From Gnetum montanum (Eukaryota; Streptophyta; Gnetopsida; Gnetales; Gnetaceae), in contig MNCI01008715.1 in the NCBI GenBank assembly GCA_015680685.1, positions 1 through 24,363 of the forward strand: a stretch of 24,363 bases of DNA, written 5' to 3'. The position numbers and the translations under genes are program-made. Below the pieces are notes generated by a model, which ran no database searches, was not told where the DNA came from, and was given only the letters and a program-made list of their open reading frames with translations. Positions 10,596 through 18,099 of this stretch are shown here, piece after piece. Positions within the stretch are counted from its first letter, which is position 1; the number at the start of each line of letters is the position of its first letter.

Positions 10596-10905
10596 TGATC
10601 AAAAATTCCCTTACTACATCCACTGTGTAAGTAGAAGTATCGCCAGTGCACAACTTAACTACACAACTACAGAGAAAGAATTAATGATTGTAGTATTTAC
10701 ACTGGATAAGTTTAGGTACTATGTGTTAGGTTACAAAGTGTTCATCCACATGAATCATAGTGCAATCTGGTTCCTCATGAACAAGCCAACGGTTAGCCCT
10801 TGTATTATATGAGGGCTGGTAATCCTACAGGAGTTTAATTTAACGATGATTGATCAAAAAGGCACCGAGAATATAGTTGCAGATCATTTATCTCAGTTGT
10901 GTTGG
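10535..10905 (+). pseudogene. pol: E1 RNase H remnant
   Basis: RNase H removes the RNA strand during reverse transcription. The first catalytic aspartate is in MTDTSNYALGAIL (10556-10558). A frameshift between about 10595 and 10660 moves the frame. Then NYTTTEKELMIVVFTLDKF is readable (10663 on), with the glutamate of TEKE. The aspartate expected in the T-D-H position is N (codon AAT at 10753-10755). QEFNLTMIDQKGTENIVADH closes the domain, with a TGA at 10810-10812 just before it. The order right after RT matches all plant Gypsy elements. Confidence 0.85.
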
Positions 10906-12417
10906 GACATCCAAGAGGATGAATATGTAATGTTTGATCATTTTCTTGATGAAGCCCTCTTTGTCGGTGTAGTGAATAACCAATCCACGGAGAGAAACTG
11001 GTATAGTAGCATTCTCGCCTATCTCCTTACTCAAAAAACACCACAGGAGTTGGACTTTAGGAAGAAATAATAATTTCTTCATAGAGCCAAGTACTTCATG
11101 GAGATCAATGGACAAATTTACAAAGTGTGTCCTGATGGCTTGGTTCGATGATATGTGCTTGAGGTAGACCAACTGATAGTTCTCCAAGATGCTTATGAGG
11201 GCCCTTGTCGGGGTCACTATGCGAGGAGATGGATGACTATTTAGATCTTACTTGCAGGATATTACTGGCCAACATTATTTTAGGATGCCCATCAATTTGC
11301 TTGATCTTGTGAGTGCTGCCAACTTGATGAGGGAATGACTGCTAGAATGGAGGGTCTGCAACAATGGATTCAACTGTTAGAACCCTTCGACATTTGGGGA
11401 ATAGACTTTATGCAGCCCATTAGACCAATGTCCAATGGAAACGCTTACATTGTAGTTGTCGTAGACTATCTAATGAAATGGGCTGAAGTAGTTGCTATTA
11501 CAAACTGCACATCATCTACAGCTGCACGATTTGTGAAACAAAAAATTATAAATAGGTTTGGTGTGCCATGTGCACTTATTTTGGATAATGGAACACACTT
11601 CACAGGTGCAACTTTTTGAAAGTTAATGCAACGCTTAGGGGTTGAACATAAATTGAATACACCTTATCACCCCTAAGCTAATTGACAAGCTAAGGTCACC
11701 AACAGGGAGATCACTAAAACATTAACTAGGACAATTAGCAAGTATAGGTGATATTGGAGCACTAAACTGAATGATGCTCTTTGGGCATATTGCTCCACTT
11801 GGAAACTCCCTATGGGCTACTCTCCCTATGAGTTAGCGTACGGAAAGATTCCAATGCTTCTAATTCAAATTGAGCTCTGTATANAGAAAGATTCCAATGC
11901 TTCTAATTCAAATTGAGCTCTGTATACTATCAATGGCTTATGACCTCCACCTCGATTTTGATCTAGCACAAAAAGAATGGTTGGCAACTTTGAACATGCT
12001 AGACGAGAATCGATTAGCCGCCCTGTCATCAAATGAGTTACACAAGGCATATAACAAGCAATGTCATGACTTGAAAATTTGAAAGGTTAAGTATCAACCA
12101 GGAGATAAGGTTCTCTACTAGAATCCCACACATGTGCCATAACGTACAAAATTTCAAACACTGTGGAAAGGACCTTATATTATTCATACAACCTTTCCTT
12201 CAGGGGCCATGACCATATACAAACCTGAGAGCCCTGATAAGAGATTTTTAGTCAATGTGCAATAGGCTAAACCTTTCATGAATTTAGAATGGTCAGTGTA
12301 CACAATACCTCTGAGAAGGGATGACCCTGCTCACTATTTCAGATCTCCTCCTTCCAACTCAGTCATGGGGGAGATGGTCATCTTTGCTAACCATTTGAGG
12401 CCGTCAGTTTCTTTTTA
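10906..12417 (+). pseudogene. pol: E1 integrase remnant
   Basis: Integrase inserts the DNA copy. A zinc-binding N-terminus is suggested by YEGPCRGHY and SCECCQLDEG (11191-11335). The catalytic core has its first D at 11404-11406 (GIDFMQ) and second at 11584-11586 (LILDNGTHF). The glutamate position reads lysine (AAG at 11692-11694 within QAKVTNREI), so the D-D-E triad is broken. Stops lie at 11149, 11242, 11281, 11302, 11617, 11674, 11683 and 11749. After the N at 11884 the frame changes, but only because of a duplicated 43-base join. The C-terminal G-P-Y module reads LWKGPYIIHTTFPSGA (about 12161-12208). The frame ends near 12417, just after the string AGTCATGGGGG at 12361. Confidence 0.9.
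11843..11926. repeat. Exact 41-bp duplication around a single N
   Basis: Positions 11843-11883 and 11886-11926 are identical (start GAAAGATTCC, end CTCTGTATA) and flank 'NA' at 11884-11885. Removing one copy plus those two bases, 43 bases in all, brings the downstream integrase frame back in register with the upstream one. This is what an unmerged contig overlap looks like, so the duplication is probably not biological. Confidence 0.9.
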
Positions 12418-14300
12418 AGTTTTTGTTTTATACATTTTTATGTTACAAATTTCTTTAAATTTTCTTATTTTTTTTGCAACATCGTTTATACTTTTTCATT
12501 TCTTTGTATGACTGTTTATTCTATTTGGTTTTTTTAAAATTTTTGTTCCTATTTTTTCTTTATTTTTTTGTTGTTTTTGTCTTGTTAGATTTGTCACCTA
12601 ATAAGTGCTCCTGATGGTGGTATGAACTGTATTCTATTGATTGCTGATGTTTGGTTTTTACCTTTGACTTATAATGTTGATACTAAGGTATGGTTCTTTT
12701 GATATAATAGGCAATGAGTCCATGTCATCCATGCATCCATGAATCTGTATGGTCTCTCCTGGCTTGGAACTGTACAGTTCCTTTCTTTAATAATAAAACT
12801 ATTAACAAATTGGTGATTGGGGATTTTTCAAACTAAGGAAGGACTTAAGGATTGAAAAGGGTGTGGCTTCAAAGCAATTTGATGCATTTGTGCTAGCTAT
12901 TCTCTTAGGTGCTTGGAAGTTTTCTTCTTGAGTTTTTCTTACCATTTCGACATTGCTCCATTTTGGGAAGCTGAGCCAATAAAAATAAGTCTTTGCATGG
13001 TGTGGTTCTCACACAAAAAAATAGTGAGAATTCAAAGCACATCCCTTAGATAAAATAATCATCTAGGCTACAAGCACTAGTTATGGAGCTAAAAAAACAT
13101 GTTCCCTCTAACTAAGGCCCTCTCTTGCTTCCTACTTTTCCATTTCTTGTTTCCTCGGAATGGTGGTGACTCTTTGGCAGAGGAATTCTTGTTACTTCAA
13201 GTGGATGGATTGGCCAAGTGTATTAATGCAAAGTCATTGGATGTGGATTTTTTGAGGCTGGATTTGGAATGAGATCTACTTAGTCACATTAACCATAAAT
13301 ACACAAGGGGATGTACACCACCATGTTCTTGGGACTTTATTCCATTCTCTTCTTTCCATCATTCTTTCTCCATTTTCCACCTCATTTCCAGTTGTATCAG
13401 TAGTCTATATTTTGGTTGATGCATTATTTTCTCCTTGGTAAATTCTTGGGGTTAAGTCTTTAACTCTTGATCCTAAATGACATTTTCAGAGCCTATGGAC
13501 TCTTTGAATGTGGGTTTTTCAAGGCATCAAAGGCATCAGCCTGCTTTGGGGAGGACCCACTAACATTCCTATTTGGTGCATCAGTTAACTTCTTTTCCTT
13601 AAAAATTTCCACAATCAACATTTGTTTTGTTTATTTCCATCTCTGACATCCATTTTATTGGTGTTGCCGTTGTTTCTTTTTCTCCATCTTTATTATTTCT
13701 TATCTTTTTCCATTCTATCGCTATCGGAGGATTGCTTTTAGTCATGGGGGCCCTGGTCCAACTTTTTCAATTTTCTCCTAACACCTACATCTTGGGTAGT
13801 CACCAGTGTTATATCTCTAGAATCTGCATTGGCCATATCACACTCAGCCAATGGACCTTACACCGAGGCAAGGTATCAATTGTATTATGATTCACTTATC
13901 CTTGCTCATATGTGATTGTGTTGTGTGTGTAGATGGCAATCATACAACAATGGACTGGACCTGGAGGAAACACTCAAGATGGACTAGTACTAGAATGGTT
14001 GTGCAAGGAACAAGATTGATGGCGCGGTTATGGATGGATAATGGAAGGCACAATCTTGGCATCAGCAGCAACACGTCTTTTTCTTTTCTCTCTTTCTTTC
14101 TTCTCTCTCAGCTACCAAATAAGGCTGCATGTCAATTGTGTATAGTATTCACTCTTGTAGTTATGAACACTAATATTGTCATGTATTGTAATGTTGATCC
14201 ATTCACATATCATCCCATTCACCATTAGTTGTCATTCAAGTCAATAATCCCATACCTTCCCAATATTTTGTAAGGAACTTGAGGATGAGTTTTCATTTAG
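12418..14300. other. E1 post-pol spacer
   Basis: About 1.9 kb separates pol from the 3' LTR. Athila-lineage elements often carry such a region, sometimes with an env-like frame. The start is very T-rich (12418-12600), with a degraded version of the 15-bp repeat that is expanded in E2. E2 keeps the whole region in inverted form (about 17060-15054). A hydrophobic frame at 13627-13890 is not conserved, because E2 has a one-base length change there. The frame at 13851-14228 is conserved and listed separately. A TAGTCATGGGGG word lies at 13739-13750. Confidence 0.7.
13851..14228 (+). CDS. Putative conserved frame in post-pol spacer (E1 copy)
   Basis: A 125-codon open frame starts ATG at 13851 (MDLTPRQGIN). 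E2 has a matching 123-codon frame at 15506-15135 in the same register. Shared segments include CVVCVDGNH, VFTLVVMNT and DPFT.HPIH at the C-terminus. It has a cysteine- and hydrophobic-rich first third and a serine/phenylalanine-rich middle (SFSFLSFFLLS). I recognise no domain. Position suggests the env-like slot of Athila elements, but no signal peptide or fusion motif is visible. The surrounding spacer looks non-coding, so it may be an accidental frame kept open in two related copies. Confidence 0.3.
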   Translation: MDLTPRQGINCIMIHLSLLICDCVVCVDGNHTTMDWTWRKHSRWTSTRMVVQGTRLMARLWMDNGRHNLGISSNTSFSFLSFFLLSQLPNKAACQLCIVFTLVVMNTNIVMYCNVDPFTYHPIHH

Positions 14301-14311
14301 CCATGGGGGTA
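14301..14311 (+). other. E1 polypurine tract (plus-strand primer)
   Basis: CCATGGGGGTA lies directly before the 3' LTR start at 14312. The G-run is the likely primer for plus-strand synthesis. It is short for a plant element. In E2 the same place reads ATGCAGGTA, so it is degraded there. Confidence 0.55.
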
Positions 14312-14820
14312 TGATGAGCCATGATATCACATACGTGATATCACATACGCGATATGACATCCACCATGTGATATCGCATATGCGATATCGCATCCTGCCT
14401 CATCTTCTATAAATAAGAGGTGGTGCCCTTGGTTGCAAGGTAGTTAGACTTAGACCCTTAGTTAGATTCTTGTAGTTTAGTCATCATAGTTTAGTAAAAT
14501 CTATGTGTCCATAGTAGGAGTCATAAAGTAAATGGATCTTTATTCGAGCAATTTGTACCTGAGTACAATTTTGTGTATGGCAATAAAGATAAACTTTATG
14601 ATAAACCTTTTAGCATACAGATTAAGCTAATTAGTAATTAATGATTGTTTAATTCTTTCCTAGTTAATTAATATCTCTCTTAACCTTCAACCCCCTTAGT
14701 TAAATACACTCAGTACGACCACTTTGAGCATGCGTGTAGCACTTGGTAACCCAAAAACAATTAGTGTTTGGTAATCCCAATAGCGTTGCACTAGTTTAGG
14801 ATGTGTATGGCAAGTGGAAT
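14312..14820 (+). repeat. E1 3' LTR, truncated
   Basis: It begins TGATGAGCCATGATATC and aligns with the 5' LTR from 5132 through the TATA box (14408-14415), the AATAAAG signal near 14582 and the CAACCCCC block. It stops in GGCAAGTGG (14817), equivalent to about 5618. The last 320 or so bases of U5 are missing. GATATC copies occur at 14323, 14337, 14370 and 14384, with a GATATG variant at 14351. After 14820 the sequence switches to the inverted E2 LTR. Confidence 0.85.
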
Positions 14821-15053
14821 AATTGCTCGAATAAAGATCTATTCACTTTGGAGTTCCTACTATGGGCACATGGAAATTAATCTATCTCTGGAGAGGTAAA
14901 ACTACCAGAGTGTTACTATGGTCTAAGCCTAGGATGAGAAATAAGGGAGAGCCACCTCTTATTTATAGACTTGGCAGTGCACCACAATATTTCAGGGGAT
15001 GACTTGATATCACGTACGCGATATCACGTGGGATGCGATATCACGTCTCATCA
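14821..15053 (-). repeat. E2 3' LTR, truncated
   Basis: On the minus strand it begins TGATGAGACGTGATATC at 15053 and runs through the TATA box (14967-14960) to ATTCGAGCAATT at 14821. It aligns to the outer 235 or so bases of the E2 5' LTR at 20860-21102. GATATC copies lie at 15006, 15020 and 15037. The remainder of the LTR is absent at the junction with E1. Confidence 0.85.
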
Positions 15054-15134
15054 TACCTGCATGACTAAATGAAAACTCATCCTTGAGTTTCTTACAAAAT
15101 ATTGGGAAGGTATGGGATTATTGACTCAATGGAA

Positions 15135-15506
15135 CTATTGGTGAATTGGATGACATGTGAATGGATCATCATTACAAGACATGACAAAACTGGTGTTCAT
15201 GACAACCAAAGTGAACACCTTATTACATTTGACATCAGGCCTCATCTGGCAGCTAAGAGAGAAGAGAGAAGAGAAAAGAAGTCTGCTGCTACCAATGCCA
15301 AGATTGCACCTTTCGTTGTCCATTCGTAAGTGCACCATCAATCTTGCTCCTTGCATAGCTACTTCAATACCTATCCATTCCAAGTGTTCCCTCCAGATCC
15401 AATCCATTGTTGCATGATTACCATCTACACATACAACACAGTCTTGTATTAGCAAGGGCAAATGAATTTCAATGTAGCTGATACCTTGCCTCAGTGAAAG
15501 GTCCAT
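15135..15506 (-). CDS. Putative conserved frame in post-pol spacer (E2 copy)
   Basis: A 123-codon frame starts ATG at 15506 (MDLSLRQGIS). It keeps the same register as the E1 frame at 13851-14228, with shared blocks DCVVCVDGNH, TMDW, QG.RLM and VFTLVVMNT. The two frames agree at more than half of their residues by eye. A one- or two-codon length difference in the middle is in frame. I do not recognise a domain. It may be a real third product of the family or a chance frame; a substitution test with more copies would decide. Confidence 0.3.
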   Translation of the reverse strand: MDLSLRQGISYIEIHLPLLIQDCVVCVDGNHATMDWIWREHLEWIGIEVAMQGARLMVHLRMDNERCNLGIGSSRLLFSSLFSLSCQMRPDVKCNKVFTLVVMNTSFVMSCNDDPFTCHPIHQ

Positions 15507-16880
15507 TGGTTGGGTTGTGGTATGGCTGATTGCAGATTTGGAGATATATTAATGATGACTACTGAAGGTGTAAGGGTTAGGAGAAAATCAAAAAAGTTGG
15601 GTTAGGACCCCCATGACTAAGAGTGAACCTATGGTGGTGATAGAATGGAGAAGGAAAAAGAACAAGAAAGATGGAGAAAAAGAGACAACTATTATGTTGA
15701 TGAAATGGATGTCAAGATGGAAATGAACAAAATAAAGTGGATTGTGAAAATGTTAAGGGAAAGAATTTAACTGGTGTACCAAATAGGAGTGCTAGTGGGT
15801 CCTCACCAAAGCAGGCTCATGCCCTTAATGTCCTGACAAAACCACATTCAAAGAGTCCATAGGCTCTAGGAATGTCCTTTGGAACAAGAGTTAAAGTCTT
15901 AACCATAAGAATTTACCAAAAATAAAACAATGCATCTACCAAAATATACACTAATGATACAACTGACAATGAGGTGATAGATGAGGAAAGAAGGATGGAA
16001 AGGAGAGAGTGGAATGGAGTCTCAAGAACAAGGTGGTGTATAGCCCCTTGTGTGTTTCGTGATTAATGTGACTTGGTAAATCTCATTCCAACTCTGTCCT
16101 GAAACAAACAACATCCAGTGACTTCGCATCAATGCATTCAGTCTCTCCATCCACTTGAATAACAAGAATGCATCTCCAAAGACACACCACCATTCCCATG
16201 AAATGAAGGAGGAGAGAACGGGAAGTGAGAAGGGCCTTAGTTAGAGGGAACATTTTTATTTTGAGTTCCATAACTAGTGCTTGTAGCCCAAATGATTATT
16301 TTTTCTAAGGGGTGGGCTTTGAATTCTCACTTTTTTTTGTTTTGTGTTTTTATGTGTTTATGCGTGAGAACCACACCATGTAAAGACTTCTTATTTTTAT
16401 TAACTCAGCTTCCCGATAATTGGATAACATCGGAACGGTAAGAAAACTCAAGAAGAAAACATCCAAGCACCCAAGAGAATGGCCAACAAAAATGCATCAA
16501 GTTCCCTTGAAGTCACACCCTTTTCAATCTTTGAGCCCTTCCTTAGTTTGAGAAATACCTGATCACCGGTTTGTTAATGTTCTTATTAGAAAGGGATTGT
16601 GCATTTCCAAGCCAAGAGAGACCATAGACTTTTGTAGATGTATGGATGAAGTGGACTCATTGCCTGTCATATGAAAAGAAACATACCTTAGTATCAACAT
16701 CGTAACTTAAAGGTAAAAACCAAACATTAGCAATCAAATGGAAAAATAGTTCATACCATCATTAAGAACACTTATTGGGTGACAAACTTACAAGATGGAT
16801 AACACACACACAAAGACATACAAAAAATGAAAAATTATAACGATGTTGTAAAAAAAAACAAGAAAAAGTTAAATAAATTT

Positions 16881-17018
16881 GTAAAACAAAAACGTGTGAA
16901 ATAAAAACGTGTAAAACAAAAATGTGTAAAACAAAAACATGTGAAACAAAAATGTGTAAAACAAAAATGTGTAAAAGAAAAACATGTAAAACAAAAATGT
17001 GTAAAACAAAAATGTAAA
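16881..17018. repeat. 15-bp minisatellite, eight full copies plus partial ends
   Basis: Units of exactly 15 bp of the type GTGTAAAACAAAAAT start at 16894, 16909, 16924, 16939, 16954, 16969, 16984 and 16999, with partial units on each side. Variation is mostly C/T and G/A at the unit ends. The E1 counterpart (12417-12460) has only about two degraded units, so the array grew in E2 or shrank in E1. Confidence 0.88.
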
Positions 17019-17084
17019 AAGAACTGAGGGCCTCCAATGATCAACATAGGTGGCCATCTCCCCCATGACTAAATGAAAAGGGAG

Positions 17085-17125
17085 AGATTTGAAATAATGA
17101 ATGCCTATTTGAATTTCTTAGGAGT
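17085..17125 (-). other. E2 internal deletion junction
   Basis: On the minus strand the sequence equivalent to E1 9400-9420 (AAATTCAAA) passes within about 15 bases into sequence equivalent to E1 12330 onward (ATTATTTCAAATCTC against CACTATTTCAGATCTC in E1). About 2.9 kb of pol is missing. No target duplication or inserted element lies at the join. Confidence 0.8.
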
Positions 17126-17295
17126 GTCCAACTTCACCAGACTAATGTTCTTAGATTAAGTGGTGAAAGTTGGCGACACTCATATTCCAATGTGTCTATG
17201 CCCTCGTTGTTAGCGTGGGTTGTTCCCCCAGTTCGTTCCATGCATGTTGATGGGTTGATCTTTCAATTAGCTATCAACCATGGGGTGTCTACTAC

Positions 17296-18099
17296 TTATG
17301 TGGTTGCTACATATAGGCACCTTTGTATTTGTGTTTCTAGGGCACATCGGTTACATGGAAGAGATGCTGAGCATTCCTCCGTGTCATCACCCTCTGAGTC
17401 ACTATATGTAATTCATGAAACTTTCTTCTTCTTGATCTTTCCATAAATGTTTACCTTAGATATTTCCAAGGAAAGATTGTGGATCCCTAGGTACGCATCT
17501 ATTGTACTGAGCCATGGCCTTCCCATTATAATTGGGAATCCCTCATTGTTACTGTTGAATTCTATCACCAGGAAGTTAGCTGGGTACGACTACCCACACA
17601 AAGTGGTAACAATGTCCTCCACCAATCCCAAGGGAATGGTGATGGACTAGTCAGTTAGCTCAAGTTGGATATTGCTCTTCTTGAGTTGGGGCAAGTTCTA
17701 GGTTTGATACATTTCTCATGAGATTAGGTTGACTCCAGAACCTGAGTCAAGAAGAGCCTTATGTGGTTCATTCCTAGCAACTTGTAGATAGATTAAGGGG
17801 CTTCCAGGATCAAAGAGTCTCCTAGGAAGGTGGCCTACCTTTATCCAGGTGGTTACGGTATGTGTTAACATATCTGTATGTGTTAAGCTCTGTTGTTGGA
17901 ATGAAGGGAGTTCTAAAGTCTTGTATGTTGGAGGAACGTGCATAAACTCAATCGCTTGTGGTTGTGAGAGCTTGTCTGGGCTTTTGGTTCTGAATAAGGG
18001 TCTTCTCTTTTTGCGGTTGTTAGAACTAGCAGCAGGTTGAATGTTTATAGCTTTCGTAGCATTACGTTGTTGCGGCTGAGTGGGGAGTTTCCCTTGCAT
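17296..18099 (-). pseudogene. pol: E2 aspartic protease remnant
   Basis: This part continues the gag frame, because codon positions remain in phase with the gag start at 20382. It has QVARNEPHKALLD followed by an intact D-S-G at 17748-17740 and VNLIS. Stops lie at 17718-17716 (TGA), 17700-17698, 17649-17647 and 17592-17590 (all TAG). In E1 the last three read TGG, CAG and TGG. The hydrophobic-G block FPIIMGRPWLSTIDA sits near 17537-17493. A TAA at 17298-17296 closes the frame, at the same place as the TGA in E1 (9230-9232). The active site is therefore better preserved than in E1, but translation would end early. Confidence 0.85.

Larger units (their letters stand above)
5132..14820 (+). mobile_element. 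E1: Athila-like Ty3/Gypsy retrotransposon, dead, 3'-truncated
   Basis: The order is 5' LTR, primer-binding site, gag, protease, RT, RNase H, integrase, long post-pol spacer, purine-rich tract, 3' LTR, which is the Gypsy order with integrase last. The RT (PLPFVDHVLDTIAGHHYYDF, then GYSGYNQ), the integrase, the primer-binding site and the roughly 1.9-kb region between pol and the 3' LTR point to the Athila lineage or a close relative. The two LTRs differ at many positions by eye, so the insertion is old. All coding regions are broken. The 3' LTR stops at about 14820, where the inverted copy E2 begins. The base before the LTR ends CCTAG (5127-5131), and no matching target-site duplication can be found because the right end is lost. 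Confidence 0.9.
15054..17070 (-). other. E2 post-pol spacer
   Basis: This is the inverted counterpart of E1 12361-14311, alignable over most of its length. It contains the open frame at 15506-15135, CCCCCATGACT words at 15608-15618 and 17060-17070, and an expanded 15-bp minisatellite at 16881-17018. The polypurine tract next to the LTR is degraded to ATGCAGGTA. No recognisable protein domain is seen in the rest. Confidence 0.75.

Noticed and set aside
13627-13890. Hydrophobic frame in the E1 spacer that could be a membrane protein
   Set aside because: E2 has a one-base length change in the matching stretch and no comparable frame, and the sequence is T-rich, which favours Leu, Phe and Ile by composition.
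16762-17066. Phe/His-rich repetitive frames on the minus strand
   Set aside because: They are translations of the 15-bp minisatellite. A 15-base unit keeps any frame open, so the length carries no coding signal.
17192-17650. Plus-strand frames inside the E2 protease region
   Set aside because: They are antisense shadows. The minus strand here aligns with the E1 protease and its conserved I-M-G-R block.
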